Assembly (NCBI GenBank): GCA_039619475.1 | Contig: CM077116.1 | Location: forward strand, 384,486,760 to 384,550,759 | Length of the DNA: 64,000 bases | Reading direction: 5' to 3' | From: Icerya purchasi | Lineage: Eukaryota; Arthropoda; Insecta; Hemiptera; Monophlebidae | Shown here: one piece after another, positions 34,840 through 46,596 of the stretch | Position numbering within the stretch: the first letter of the stretch is position 1 | How the letters are laid out: the number at the start of each line of letters is the position of its first letter | Position numbers and translations under genes: made by a program | The notes under the pieces: generated by a model | Seen by the model: the letters and a program-made list of their open reading frames with translations, nothing else | What the model was told of the DNA's origin: nothing | Databases searched by the model: none

Positions 34840-35760
34840 CCTCTCTAGGATGAATGTAACAGGTAATATTTTCATTGCTTGCTAGTCGAGTTTTTGGTCT
34901 GGAAGGTAACTTTACGTTATTGCATATAAAATTCAAGTAGTCTGTAATAATTAATAATAGTGCATCTTGGGAGACATTTCATTATTTTCCTTCCACCAGG
35001 TTGATGTAGTGTCACTCCGCCCCCAATGGGGTAGTATAAGTTTCAAACATCTTTTCTGAATTTTACCTATTTTATTGATTTCCGTTTTTTTTTTATCCTC
35101 ACCTCATATTTGGATCCCATATAAAATTTTAGACATTATTATTGCAATAAAGTGTATGTCCGTAACGTTCCATATGAAAGAACCGTCTTCAGTTTATATA
35201 ATGCTGGAATTAACTGTCTTATTTTCGAATTTAAGTTTTGTATGTGATTTTTCCAGTTCAATGAGATATATATATATATATATATTCCTAGATATTTAAA
35301 ATCGATTACATTCACTAGAGGTGGACATGAACATGGGTGAGTGATTTTATTCCCGTAGCGTTCATGTAAGCATTCATTATTATGTACACTGATTCGTGAC
35401 TCATATGTTTAGGTATATTACGAATATGGAGTAGTTTTGATTTATTTACATTTATACATAACCTCCTGTCATGCGCCCATTTACTGGGATTATCGACATC
35501 CTGCTGCAGTAATTTTTCCGCCATCTCTAGATTTTTCTGTTTTATTAATAATGCGATGTCATCAGAAAAATATTTTTTTTTTTTTTTTTTTGGGAACGCC
35601 AACTATCATTACATAAACCTTTGCATTTTTTATGTGCTTATATAATGAGTTCGTGTATATAAGAAATAGAATAGAAGCCAGTATTGTACCCTGACCTATT
35701 CCATATCGATTCACATTACTAATATTAACTGCAATTTTTACTATGCTTCTCCTGTTTTTC
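34840..35760 (-). mobile_element. LINE P: RT fragment, antisense
   Basis: The minus strand reads motif B GIGQGTILASILFLIYTNSL (about 35700-35645), motif C (Y)FSDDIALLIKQKNLEMAE (about 35575-35520), KWAHDRRLCINVNKSKLLHI (35480-35420), and KYLGIYI before a TA microsatellite (about 35290-35265). It continues SLNWKNHIQNLNSKIRQLI, LSYGTLRTVY (frameshifted) and KIGKIQKRCLKLILPHWG. The order is RT palm to thumb of a CR1/Jockey-group element, clade not resolved. A 20-base Family L stub with poly(A) sits just before motif C. Confidence 0.65.
35572..35610 (-). mobile_element. Minimal Family L 3' stub inside LINE P motif C
   Basis: The minus strand reads AGTTGGCGTTCCC followed by about 20 A. This matches the terminal bases of Family L (GTTGACGAGCCC plus tail) with two or three changes. 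It lies between KVYV and FSDD of LINE P, where related RTs have no spacer. Confidence 0.45.
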
Positions 35761-35799
35761 TAACCGCTTCTTTTCCAGCTATTTAATTATTCATGATTC

Positions 35800-36555
35800 C
35801 ATGAGGTGCGCCCTTCAGGCGATCTGCCCTACCTTCCCCTCATACCGACTCATTCTTGCAATTTTATCATTCTACACATACGACGTCTCATCCATCTTAT
35901 TTGTTCGCATCACTCCATCCGCGTCGGTTTGTTGTGTGTAGTCATGTGGGTATCGAGGGTAATGAGCCGGCCGATTCTTTGGTTCGGGTCGCTGCCTAGA
36001 CCTCCTCCCCCTCCTCCCTTTTCAACAAAATCTCATCCTCTAATCTCCTGCCGCTATGAGTAAAAAATTCCAACTTAAATTTCGGTCAGATATTTACACT
36101 TCTTCTTTCTGTAGCCATCGTTCTTTCTATCTATCTGTGCAACCTAGTCTTCCTTTTGTTTTGTGATTCCTCGAGCATCCTTCACTCCCCTGCTTTCCGT
36201 TGTTGTTTCTATTGTTCGTCTACGTTTTAATTATTCTCTTCTACCATTAACCGTTTCCGTTTCTCATTAGTTTCCTTTCCATATTGTCCTCTCGATCCGA
36301 ACGAATCAGCGGTTTGTGACGCTGATCACGTTCTTTCTGAACGTCCATCCCTTTCTTCTGCATGTTGTGCTCTATATTTTCATCAGCTTCACCTCGGGCT
36401 TTCTACTACTTATTGCGCGTCTTACATCCTGCCCTTTTCTTTTCCTTCCATCATTCCAACTATTAGTTCCTTTATATTGTTGATAATTTAACAGGTGGCT
36501 CTTTTCCTTCTCCTTGTTTCCTTGGCCGAGGCGCCCAAAGTTCAAAAAAAGACGA
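35800..36555 (+). mobile_element. Family L copy, RNase H C-terminus to 3' end
   Basis: HHSIRVGLL at about 35907-35933, then SHVGIEGNEPADSLVRVAA at about 35942-36000, is the clearest RNase H closing segment in the window, with its conserved His-x-Gly and Asp. The linker and the finger segment (VCDADHVLSERPSL, about 36315-36356, the Cys lost) follow. The 3' end lies at about 36520-36545 (CTTGGCCGAGGCGCCCAAAG, then A-rich). Confidence 0.65.
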
Positions 36556-36559
36556 AAGA

Positions 36560-37355
36560 ACCCATTAAAATGTGTCGTCTGTTTTTCTGCGAATTTTGTA
36601 TGTACAATATAGGCAGAAATTTTTAAAGATTTTAGACATAAATAAAATAGGCGTTATTCGATATAAAAAAAAAACGGTTGCAATCATTTTTCTAGTTTAT
36701 TTAATTAGCAACTTTATTTCGACTGTCGATGTTTTTGTTCCTTTCACGGTTAATATCAACTCGATTTATGTCATATAAATTTCATTTTGAATTTCCATTT
36801 GGTATGTATGTTGATGACGTAACGGCCGAAAGTCAGTTTTAATCGCCCTCTTCATAAAATTGATCCGAAAACACCGGACAAAACTGTTGCATGATTTTTC
36901 GTATTATCCTCAACGTGAAAATGGCTTGATCATTAATTCATGTATTAAATGTAACATATTCTCGGTATATCGAAAATAATGTGGAATTATCCTCTGAGAA
37001 AAGTCTGTCAATTTCTAAGAGCGACTTCTCAAGTGTAAAATACATATATTAAAAAAAAAAAAAACAACAAAAAAACAGACGAAAACCATACGTAACCGTA
37101 ATATTCATTTTGACATTCAAAATTGCCGATAGACATTAGATTTCAAGATGCCCAATGCATATCGTATTTCTGGTAAAAGTACTTTTGATTTCTTCCTCAT
37201 CGTCTTAACCAGGAATGTGCCGGTAAATCGCGTAATTTATATTAAATAATCTTCGAGTAAACTTGATTTTCATTTTTTTCTTTAATCAAAAATTGACTCC
37301 GGAAAACTGGACACCGGTTTATTTAATTTGTAGTTATTTAACCTCAACCGTAAAT
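36560..37355. other. No gene recognised
   Basis: AT-rich DNA with an A-run at about 37051-37064. It has only short ORFs, none with a domain. Confidence 0.4.
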
Positions 37356-37356
37356 T

Positions 37357-37745
37357 TTAAACTTTTCTCGGTGAACCTTGGGGAAGACCACGGAGTACAC
37401 TTCTTGGAGCTAGAGGCTCCGGAGAGGAAAAATGGAGAGTGCGATTCATCATGAGATTAATTGTTAAGGAGGTGAATTTGGCCGGAAGATTAATTGCCGC
37501 CATTGCATCTCTCAGACTTGGCAAATGAACCTTGTCGAAGGCTGAAGAAACATCAGTATAAGAAGCAACTGTATACACTGTTTGTGAATGAAAGATTTAT
37601 AAATATGGGAAACAAAAGAGCTGATGCAATCGGCAGGGCTAACGCCTGGACGAAAACCAAACATATTATAAGGAAGTAAATTATGATGTTGCAGCCACCA
37701 AACATTCAACATACCTTCAAAAAGTTTCCGAAAACATGATACCGA
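37357..37745 (-). mobile_element. Family L 5' segment, inverted (twin priming)
   Basis: On the minus strand this reads, from 37745 down: SCFRKLFEG, WLQHHNLLPYNMFGFRPG, SPADCISSFVSHIYKSF, motif A DVSSAFDKVHLPSLRDA, INLMMNRTLHFSSPEPLAP and GLPQGSP (motif B) at about 37370. The plus-oriented remainder of the same element starts at 37746 at the residues that normally follow GLPQGSP. The inverted piece therefore ends where the forward piece begins, as expected when a second primer anneals internally during target-primed reverse transcription. Frames are broken at several points. Confidence 0.75.
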
Positions 37746-39420
37746 GCAGGTAGAGCGTGAATGCTACTCTTTTTAACATTTACACTGTTACTATGGCATC
37801 TATTCCTTTAAACTCGCTTTACTTATTTTTTGCCGATGTTATTGTTCTTTTTTCCTTTTCTTGCGACATCGCAGCTGCCAACGAGACGCTTAATTCTTCT
37901 TTGGCTACTCTACAACATTCTCTGTCGTCTCTCCATCTTTCTATTTCTCCTTCCAAAACTTCTTGCATGGTTTTCACTCTGCGTCCGTACAATCCCGCTT
38001 CTGTTAATATTTCCCTGAATCGGATGTCATTTCCTCGCGTTAGTTGGTTCTGCTACCTTGAAGTTTACCTAAATAGTCGACTAACCTTTTCCGAGCATAT
38101 CAGTTACCTTTCTCGTTTTGCCATTAAAAGACTGAATTTATTGAAATCCTTATCACCAGCCAAATGAGGTGCTTGTACTCATTTCCCTGTATAAGTCGAT
38201 TATTCCCTCCAAGTTCGATTACTGTTTATTTATCTATGACTGTGCCTCCAAATCTCTTCTTTCCAAATTGGATAGAATACAGAATTCTTGCCTCCGTCTA
38301 TGTCTTGGTGCTCTTAAATCTTCTCCTATTTCAGCAATGCTTGCTGAATCTGATACATCTCCTCATCCAGTTCGAATATCTTATTTGGGCTATCGTTTTC
38401 TTTCTGAACGTATACCTTGCATTTCATCTCAACTTATCCCTTAGTACATTTCCATCGCCAGAAATCGGCGTTTTGTCCCTAATAAAATTTCCACCTTAAC
38501 CTTTATATCTCGCCGTCTTGGTTAGTTTTCGTCCCATATAATTTCCAGTAATAATTTTTTTCCTTTAATTATTTTAAACTCACGCACCCAAAGTATATTT
38601 TCTTTCTAATTCTTCTAGGTTTATGCCTCAGGCGATTATTAAACAGGAATTTCGCAGCATTATCAGTTCCGTCTTTCCTTCTCATGTACTCATCTTTACT
38701 GATGGCTCTAGGGGGCCTAGTGGTGTCGGGGCTTCCTCTATTATCCCCGTTTTTAATTTTTCCGAAGAATCCTTTCGTTTTCCGCCTTTCTGTTTTATTT
38801 TCACAAATTACTTAATGACTATCCTGCGTGTAATTATTTATATTACCTCCAATCGTAACTTTTCCCACTATCTGATAATATCTGACTCCATGAGTGCCCT
38901 CCGGGCTATCAGTTTACTTCTTCCCCCTCCCTCATCAGACTTCAACATTCTTCGTATATGATCTCTCATGCACTCTCTTTCTTTTCATCACTCTATCCGC
39001 GTTAATCTGCTATGAGTCCCTGGTGTCATAGAATCATCGAGGGCAACGAAATGGCGGATACTTTAGGTCAGGTTGCTGCCCGCTCCCGCTTTTACTTTAA
39101 AAAGATCCCCAGTTCTAATCTATTGTGTCCTTAAGTAAGAGATTTCACTTTAAATTTTGATCGGATATGTACCCTTCTTCTTCTACCAATGATAGTTCCT
39201 TCTACCTCTCAATTCAACCTAACCTTCCTACTAATTTTTGATTCTCAGAATTCCCTTCTTTTCCACGTTCTGTTATTATCCCTATTTCATCTTCGTGTAT
39301 ATTTTTACGTTAACCCTATCTTTATTAACCGACTGTACCGATTTCATCTTTAGCTTCGGAAAATAAAGGTGAATCTTTTTAAAATATTTAAATACTACAG
39401 CCACTTTCTACAAAATCGCT
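37746..39420 (+). mobile_element. Family L forward segment: RT motif C, thumb, RNase H
   Basis: From about 37757: NATLFNIYTVTMASIP, motif C LFFADVIVLFSF (second catalytic Asp changed to Val), LSISPSKTSCMVFT, LEVYLNSRLTFSEHI, and after a frameshift LYKSIIPSKFDYCLFIYDCA, LSKLDRIQNSCLRLCLGAL and MLAESD. RNase H follows from about 38680: IFTDGSRGPSGVGASSIIP with catalytic Asp, FCFIFTNYLMTIL (catalytic Glu lost), LIISDSMSALRAISLL with catalytic Asp, and HHSIRVNLL. Linker sequence continues to about 39.4 kb. The finger and 3' end are not clear. The loss of catalytic residues shows it is dead. Confidence 0.75.
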
Positions 39421-39424
39421 GAAA

Positions 39425-40555
39425 AATTACCATTTTGTCACATATATATTTTTGACTTTTGTGCGGTTCTCCTTCTTCTTCCGTCGTATAGCTCGATTTG
39501 CGAGCGTCATGAATCATCCATGTTACACTGACCAAATGCAATCATGCCATTTGTCGCGGTCTGCCGTTGCTCGCAAGCACTCTTCCGGTCTTCTTCCTGT
39601 TATTTCCGGGTTAGTAACGTGCAATGTACCTAGCGGATAAGTATTACGCTGAAGCCTGATAACTTTTCACGTCTGTTTATGAGAACAAAAATTATGACGC
39701 AGTCGGATCCAGTTTTTAAAAATTGTGCGAATTTAAACGATTTTGTTTGATTTTGTTCAATTTGGTGCATTATTTCAGTCACGTTTATTGCGCCCCGACA
39801 AAAAGACAGTATTCGCAAAAAAAAAAGCTTGAAAATTTTTGAATTCAAAATATCAGAATTTTAAAAATTTACGAGAATACCTCAACTAGCCTTTTTTTGA
39901 AGGCGTACTCTAGTGAAAATTCTGACGAGCGGTAAGTAACGTTTCACGGCATTTAAAAGGAAATTTTAAAACAATTTAAAAAAAGAAACATCATATTTGA
40001 CATTATTTATCATTCCATTTTGTGTAAGTAAAGATCAACCCCATCAGTTATCCCCGGTAATACGTACGAAGAAAGCCTAGGAAGCTGGTCAGTTGCCAGA
40101 TTTTCTTAATGACGATAAATCAGAATATTAGACGAAAAATTCCCATTGCGATTAAAAATTATATTGCAATTTTCGCCATAAATATTTTTCTCCGGATAAA
40201 ATGTAAATTAAAAAAAAAAAAAAAATCAATAAGGAACGCGTATTTTTAATTTTTGCTTAAAAAAGTTTATGAATTAATTTTTTAACTACGAGATATACTG
40301 AATATAGCACAATAATTACTATCAATCCGTTGACGAGTTTCTTTTTTCTTTCGCATACGTCGCGTTACTTCGAATCTCTTCTTTTCCCGATAGTTATACT
40401 ATTTTTACGAAGATTTCGAAAAATGGAAAATGGAAAATTTCAAAAATAAGCTCGATATAAATATTATACATAACACCGGTCAGTGTATTAAAGTCGTTTT
40501 CGTCTGCGATTTTTACTAAACCAGTAAGAAATTCTCCACAACTTCAAAAGACTTT
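39425..40555. other. No gene recognised
   Basis: No domain in the 60-70-codon ORFs at 39452-39640 or 39630-39848. AT-rich, with an A-run at 40210-40225. Confidence 0.35.
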
Positions 40556-40741
40556 GAATAATTAGAAAAATAATTAACGGTAGACATAGTGTTATAAAAA
40601 TTCTTTTATTTTAAAAAGCTCAACATTTCGGACGGCTTAAACTAACGATCAGTGTAAGCTGTCCGAAATGTTGAGCGTTTTAAAATAAAAGAATTTTTAT
40701 AACACGATGTCTACCGTTAATTATTTTTCTCATTATATTCA
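40556..40741. mobile_element. Near-perfect 76-bp-arm hairpin element
   Basis: The left arm 40564-40639 pairs with 40655-40730 over 76 bp with only a few mismatches, around a 15-base loop. Paired blocks include AATTAACGGTAGACAT, GTTATAAAAATTCTTTTATT and CTCAACATTTCGGAC with their complements. Pairing extends weakly to about 40556 and 40741. It is non-coding. The low divergence of the arms suggests recent insertion or gene conversion between them. Confidence 0.85.
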
Positions 40742-40837
40742 CCATGGAAGGTTTTTTGGTTGTTTAATTACTTTGAATAATTTTAACTTTATTTATTTAG
40801 TAAAAAATTATACATTACATAAGTTAATAAATATATA

Positions 40838-42458
40838 ATACTAGCTGAACCCGGCAGACGTTGTTCTGTCAGTGTATGTTTATTTATTATTTATATATAT
40901 CTAAAATGGATGGTCTGTATATTATAATGAAAAAATCTATAAAGCTCTGTCGTAAAATGTGTAAAAATGAAAGATTACTCATATTTAAAATAATTCTTTT
41001 TTTATTATTACAGATTTACGATAAATTATAAAACTTCTTTTTTACTAATAATTCATGCGAATGAACAATATATTTTAATATTCCATTCGCATATAACCGA
41101 ACTAATTTTAAATATCTCAAATTAATACTAACATGTAGGAATATGCTACGTTACAATTAAAATTGACCAACATATATACATATATATAGACAAAAGAAGA
41201 AGGAGAAGCCAAGTATGTAACAATTTAATAAACTAAAAGAATATATATATACATATCTATATATATATATAAAAATCCCGTGTCTTTATGTTTGTGCAGG
41301 ATAAACTCGGAATTTACTTAACCGATTTTTATAAAATTTTGAAAGTACATGCAATTTAATCCAACTCTTAACAGATAGGATACTTTTTGTTTTAATTATT
41401 TACATAAATATTTGCTATATTAAATAATTTAATCAATCAATTAAAAAAAAAAACAAATTTAATTGTTGGCTATTATGTTTTAATTATTTACATAAATATT
41501 TGTTATATTAAATAAAACAAATTTTGACAATTTTATTATTTTTTGAGCACCAACTCTACTTTTCGTGGCGACTTTTGTGTATCGTGCGATGTTAATCGAA
41601 ATGCAACCATGTGTATCGCTGGCGCATGGCGTTTTTATCGATGAATGATGAAATAAATTTTTCCGCTGTCGTTTACAAAAAAGTTCGTGTTATTACGACG
41701 GAGTTGTTGTTTATGGAAAAAAAAAAATATTGTGCGATATTGTGCGGCATTTAATTTATTTATATTTCAGTGTATTTAATAAACGTCCTGCCTTGATAAA
41801 AAAAAAAAAAGAAAAAAATTATTTAAATATTCCGACAACAATATTGTGGCAGTGATACAACTCTCTGACATTGTTGGGCATCTAAGTTGCTTTATATTTC
41901 AGTATAAGATAATGCCGCGGAGACAATCGAACCTGAACAATGCGCGTAGCAGAAATGCACGGCGTATGCGTGTTATGAGAGCTACTGAATCGGAAGAAGA
42001 AATTGCAAGAATAAACGCATGTTGCCTGCTGCTCACGTGTGGGGGAACACCATCAAGTCTATTCGTGTTAGCAAAAGACAGGTTGACCAAGAACATTGTG
42101 CACAAATTAGTGCTTAGATAATTTTCAATTTTATAAAATAATATAACTAATAGTTCGAAACCAATGTTATCTGCCTCATTTATAACATTTAATTTTTATA
42201 TAACTAATTTATTTAGTATATTGTGTAAATAAGTCATTGATTACAGATTAAAGTTAAAGATTAGATAAATAAAATGTAAATTCAATAAGTGTATATTAGT
42301 TGGATAATTTAATTCTCTACATATGATTCAAAATCGGCTAAATAATTTCAGGTTTATTAGTAAAAATGAATTTGGTTGCATCAAAATAATAAGTAAAAAA
42401 TTAATTTAATCTATTATAACTACTAAGCCGCAGCAACGCGTGGCTGGGTCAGCTAGTA
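40838..42458 (+). mobile_element. Helitron/Helentron-like element, non-autonomous
   Basis: The ends are inverted repeats: ACTAGCTGAACCCGGC at 40840 and, as reverse complement, ACTAGCTGACCCAGCC at 42457, extending to about 23 bp (GACGTTG/CGCGTTG). The interior is AT-rich with a leader motif AACCGATTTTTATAAAATTT near 41315, and carries the start of a Helitron-type protein at 41912. Helentrons have asymmetric inverted termini, and many arthropod Helitron proteins begin with an MPRR/ATESEE region. About 1.6 kb remains, so the Rep-helicase is deleted. Confidence 0.55.
41912..42121 (+). pseudogene. Helitron-type protein, N-terminal fragment
   Basis: From ATG 41912: MPRRQSNLNNARSRNARRM, then VMRATESEEEIARINACCLL, then unrelated residues and a stop at 42119. 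Arg-rich MPRR starts followed by RATESEEQRE-type repeats are typical of the N-terminus of arthropod Helitron helicase proteins. The conserved Helitron_like_N and Rep domains are absent. The in-frame extension back to 41846 is probably untranslated leader. Confidence 0.5.
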
Positions 42459-42599
42459 TATATATATATAAATTTAGCAACTACTAAATACTGGCAAGCC
42501 ACAATATTTAGCAGCCAGTAAATAATTAATTGATACACTAAATAGTAAATCGATTTTTAGAGAAACATACGAAATACATGTTTTTCTAATTTTTTATTT

Positions 42600-43235
42600 T
42601 AAACTTAATTTATTTCCCAAAATTATCCCGTTTCAAATTTTCTTTCCTATTTTTGGATAAATCCATCTCACATTTTATTGTATTTTTTTTTTTTTTTTAG
42701 TATTTTTGCAATTTAAATTTTGGACTTTTTTCTCTTGATCTCTGCAGAGTTACAAGCAAGTGGATAGCATAAAAACCTTCTCCATGAAAAAACACATACA
42801 TGCGCCAACTTTCATGGTGATCGATCGAACGGTGTCGTAGTTAATCGATCTCATATATACGGACATCCATTTTTATACATATAGATGAACGACAACGTCA
42901 ATCTTAGCGCGACCACACTAATTTTTCCATCACAAAAATTTGTCCCAAAGTGTGACATTATATAAAGATTTATTTTTTTTTTGTGTCGCCCAGTCCGAAC
43001 GAATGACGTTGTCAATTTTCCTCATTCTATACGAAGTATATAAGTGATAGAGCTATGGTCCGGGGGTGTCCCCAGGCGGGTCAAAGGGCGGAGCCTCTTG
43101 CCAGGCAAGAAGAGCCGAGTGTTATATACACATATATTTATATACCGTGGCTATCGGGCTAAGGGGGCAAGCCCTCTTGATTATTCTTTTAGGAAAAATC
43201 GTTTTCAGTTAACTACGTCATTCTTCCCCGCCTTT
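42600..43235 (-). repeat. Repeat U, copy 1 (unclassified)
   Basis: The reverse complement of 42890-43135 matches 48865-49105: TTGCCTGGCAAGAGG, GGCTCCGCCCT, CCCCGGACC, AGCTCTATCACTT, ATACTTCGTATAGAA, TTGACAACGTCATTC, TTTGGGACAAAT, GCTAAGATTGACGTTG. The adjoining block 42720-42890 (CTTTCATGGTGATCGATCG, GACATCCATTTTTATACATA) looks like the 3' part of another dispersed insect repeat joined to U through TA-rich sequence. No protein coding was recognised. Confidence 0.55.
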
Positions 43236-43239
43236 TATA

Positions 43240-44435
43240 AAAAACTGTTATGTATGAATGTTCAGTCTTTTTTTTTTGCTGATCAATTATTCTTCTCTAT
43301 TAAAACTTAGTACCCCTAATTCCCCGTATCGGTGTTTGCTATGTTCTTTCATTTCCTTTTACTTCTGTTATTCCCAACATCGATTTATCCTCTATCCTTA
43401 AACATTTAAAAATATTATTTTATCATTTCGTTCTTCGCATTTTTTAATGTCTTCGTTAATGAACACAATAGAAAAGGAAAAAACTCGATCCTTCGGACCC
43501 CGTAATCAGGACATGGACTTGAGAATGATAGTTCTATAAATTTTTTTTTTCTTCGATTAGTCAACCAGATGGACTTTTGCCCGTAAATAACTGAGAGAAG
43601 AAAAAATCGATTATATACGAATATCGTTGATACTCTCAAAAAAGTAAATTTCAACTGACTGTGTCATTTTTAAAGAGAAAAGGTTTACTGAAAGTTTTAT
43701 AAGTATTTTCTCGTTGCACGAAATTAGAACAAGTCCGAAATTGATGAGCCAAAAATATTAAAATCACCCCGAAATAAACAATGACCGATGTTTCAGTTTC
43801 CCTGTATAATTTTCAAAATGGCCGCTTCAAAATATCGGAAACATATAACGAAAGTAAGGTAAACAAGTGGTTGTTTTAAATTTGAAAATATTTCCATTTA
43901 CCACGGATATGAAACAGAACTTCCAAAACGTGTCGATATTGTAACTTTGATGTTTATTTACAGGAAATTTCTGTAAAAAGTTAATTCTTTGCAACTTATT
44001 TAATATATCTGCGTCTGCATTTAATTTGTTATTTGAATTTTAATGAATGAGGCCACTTTTATTTACTTTATAAGAAACCTTAAGTATACGTCATAAAACG
44101 AATACTAGTGGCCTGAAGTTTAAAATTAATCGAATTTTTTGGACTTAATTTCTAGAAAAATCCTTAAATAACATATGCACAATAAAAATCACTTAATGAG
44201 AAAATTGTTTAATAGGAAATGTAAAATTCTGTCTGAAATTAAATTAATAATTTTTTATTTTATTTCGATTATACAAAAAATCAGTAAATAGCATGAAAAT
44301 TAAACGTTTTTAGGAGATTGTAATAACAGAAAATGAACAACAGAGGTCGCGTAATTATGAATTTCTGCTATTGCGTGCAAAATGAAAGACTAGAAAAATC
44401 GATAAATTCAAAATATCTAAAAAAAAAAAAAAAAA
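43240..44435. other. No gene recognised
   Basis: C/T-rich sequence to about 43.5 kb could be decayed Family L, without a clear motif. The remainder is AT-rich. Confidence 0.3.
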
Positions 44436-44439
44436 CAGA

Positions 44440-44610
44440 AACCAAACGATCAATATAACAGGAAAGATACACCACTTGAATGTGAGAACAAAACTAAGAA
44501 TGTGGAATACAAGAAGCCTGCTGAAGATAGGAAACCTGGAAGAACTTAAAGCGCAAATGATAGATAGGTTTACTAGCGAAATTCAATTAGAAAGGAAAAG
44601 GAGACATTAG
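44440..44610 (+). mobile_element. RTE-type endonuclease N-terminal fragment
   Basis: The plus strand reads LNVRTKLRMWNTRSLLKIGN then LEELKAQMIDRF (about 44475-44570). This matches the opening of the AP-like endonuclease of RTE-type LINEs (TWNVRSLYxxGKLxEL...M). It ends within about 170 bp and is followed by a (TA)n tract at 44616-44640. Confidence 0.5.
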
Positions 44611-45568
44611 ATCAGATATATATATATATATATATATATAGAATCGTATATAGTGATAGAAATAGTTCGAGAAAAGGAATAACAATAATATCAATAAAAA
44701 CTGTCTTCCTGTTCTTGTTCACATTGCCCCTCTACAAATAAGACGAGAAGATGTTTTCCGAAAACTTTTGGAAAATTTTACACACATAGAGAACTGTTTA
44801 ATGCATATAGATAAAGATTACATGGACAAATAGTAAAGCCACCAACGCAGATTTAGTAGAATGTCTGTCATCTATTTTCAGTTTTGTCCTTTCATATACA
44901 TTTTCAAGCTTTATTGGCCGTAGGTAGACTGTAATTACTCGGTAAGTCTCATTCAAAGCAATACCCACCTTTTTTGAATGTACAGATCTGCCCCGTACTG
45001 GACAACTATACTCTGCGACTAGAAAACATAAGACCCGGGCAGTTGTTCGTAGTAAATCTGGCTTGGCTTCCCACCTTTTTTTAGAACACACTATTTCTGG
45101 CTTCCAATTTCATTTTGAGATTTCTACAATGTTTTTTGTATGTGATCTGTCCAGCGATATTCCCCCATATTTCGGACTATCATGATGCTCCAGCTTCAAA
45201 CCACACCATGTTAGTTCTAATTTTTATTTGGCCTTTGCATTTTTCAGGTGGAAGGTACACACTTGTGTTTTACTCAATTAGGATGCAATGCATTTAAAAT
45301 CAGTTTGTAATATTTCTCTAATTCTACAAGGGCCAACTTGCTCTGAACTTCTGTAAATGACTTTCCCTGTGCTAATACAGCGAGATCGTCAGCATAAATG
45401 TTGCGTATCCTTTCTAATAAACTGGTCGTTATATTTCTGTGGAAGTCCAATCGGTTTTTTACCATTATGTGCAACAAAGAATCGTCTTCTGAATAACATA
45501 TTTCCTACAGTATTCTAGCAAGACAGAAATATTTTGTTATCTCGTATAATTTTTAAATTAATGGACGG

Positions 45569-45969
45569 TAGTTTCCTTTTTTTTTTTTTGGATTGTCAAC
45601 CAGGGACCTCACCCAGAAACAATAGGAAGAAGAGTTAACTAATAAAAACTTAATTCGATCGGAAATGGCAGAAATAAAGGAACCAATGGCAGGAACAACA
45701 GACTGAGACGGAATGGACAGGATATACGAAGCACAGTAGGGAGCAGGAAGCCTTGACTTTAAAAGGAGTAAATAAAGAGAAAGAGCAGAACATTCAAAGA
45801 AAATTTGATTAGCATCACAAATAAATACTTCATCAGAATGTAAGGGACAATAAGGAGAGGAAACCAAAAAGAAACGATAACGGGAAGAAGGCAATAGAAC
45901 GTGATTGAAGCGTAGGCGAATAATAGGGACGATAATAGAACGTGGAAAAGAAGGGAATTCTAGTTTACC
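45569..45969 (-). mobile_element. Family L copy inserted in LINE M motif A region
   Basis: A 3'-end copy with its A-tail (T-run 45577-45589), the 3' motif complement (CAACCAGGGACCTCACCCAG) and the finger ICDANQIFFECSALS near 45825-45780. It ends ISDRIKF. The flanks show TAGTTTCC (45569-45576) and TAGTTTACC (45961-45969), a duplication with one base lost. Joining the flanks gives LINE M residues TVNYRPLI in frame. It is 5'-truncated in the linker. Confidence 0.75.
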
Positions 45970-46596
45970 GTCTCACAGTAATTAGTAAGGTCCATAAAAA
46001 CTACACCGGTAATCAGCTTTCCTTCAGTAGCCTGACTAACGGTAATTTTTTCTTTCTAAAAACCAGCTTGTTGTGATATCAGTTTGCTGTTGACAGTACC
46101 TATCTTGCGGTTTATAATTAATCTTTCAAAAACCTTATATAAATGGCAAAGAAAAGATATTGTTTGGTAATTTCGGGTTTATTTGGATTTTTTCCAAGTT
46201 TCAGTGCTGCGATTGCGCGGGCTTTCTTCCACATATTAGATATCTTACCAGTTAAAACAATTTCGTTAACCCGTAAGAGGTCGCGCCATGTTTTATAATG
46301 CAAGAGGTTGCGCCGTTTTTTTTAACCGGGTTTCATAAAAACGCTTTTAAAAACTACTTTTTTATGTTATTGAAAGAAATATTTCGTGTTCATTAGGGCT
46401 TTTATTCTATTTTTATTGCTTTTTATGTTGTTTTGTTTTTGTTTTATTATTTTAGCATGAATAAACAGGATTTTAATTCAAAAAAATATATAAGTTTGTA
46501 ACATTTTATAAAAAATAGCTTAATTCTCAACATATACAAAAAAATTCTAGAAAGAAGTATAGATAATAATAAAATACGGTACGTGTAATCAAATTA

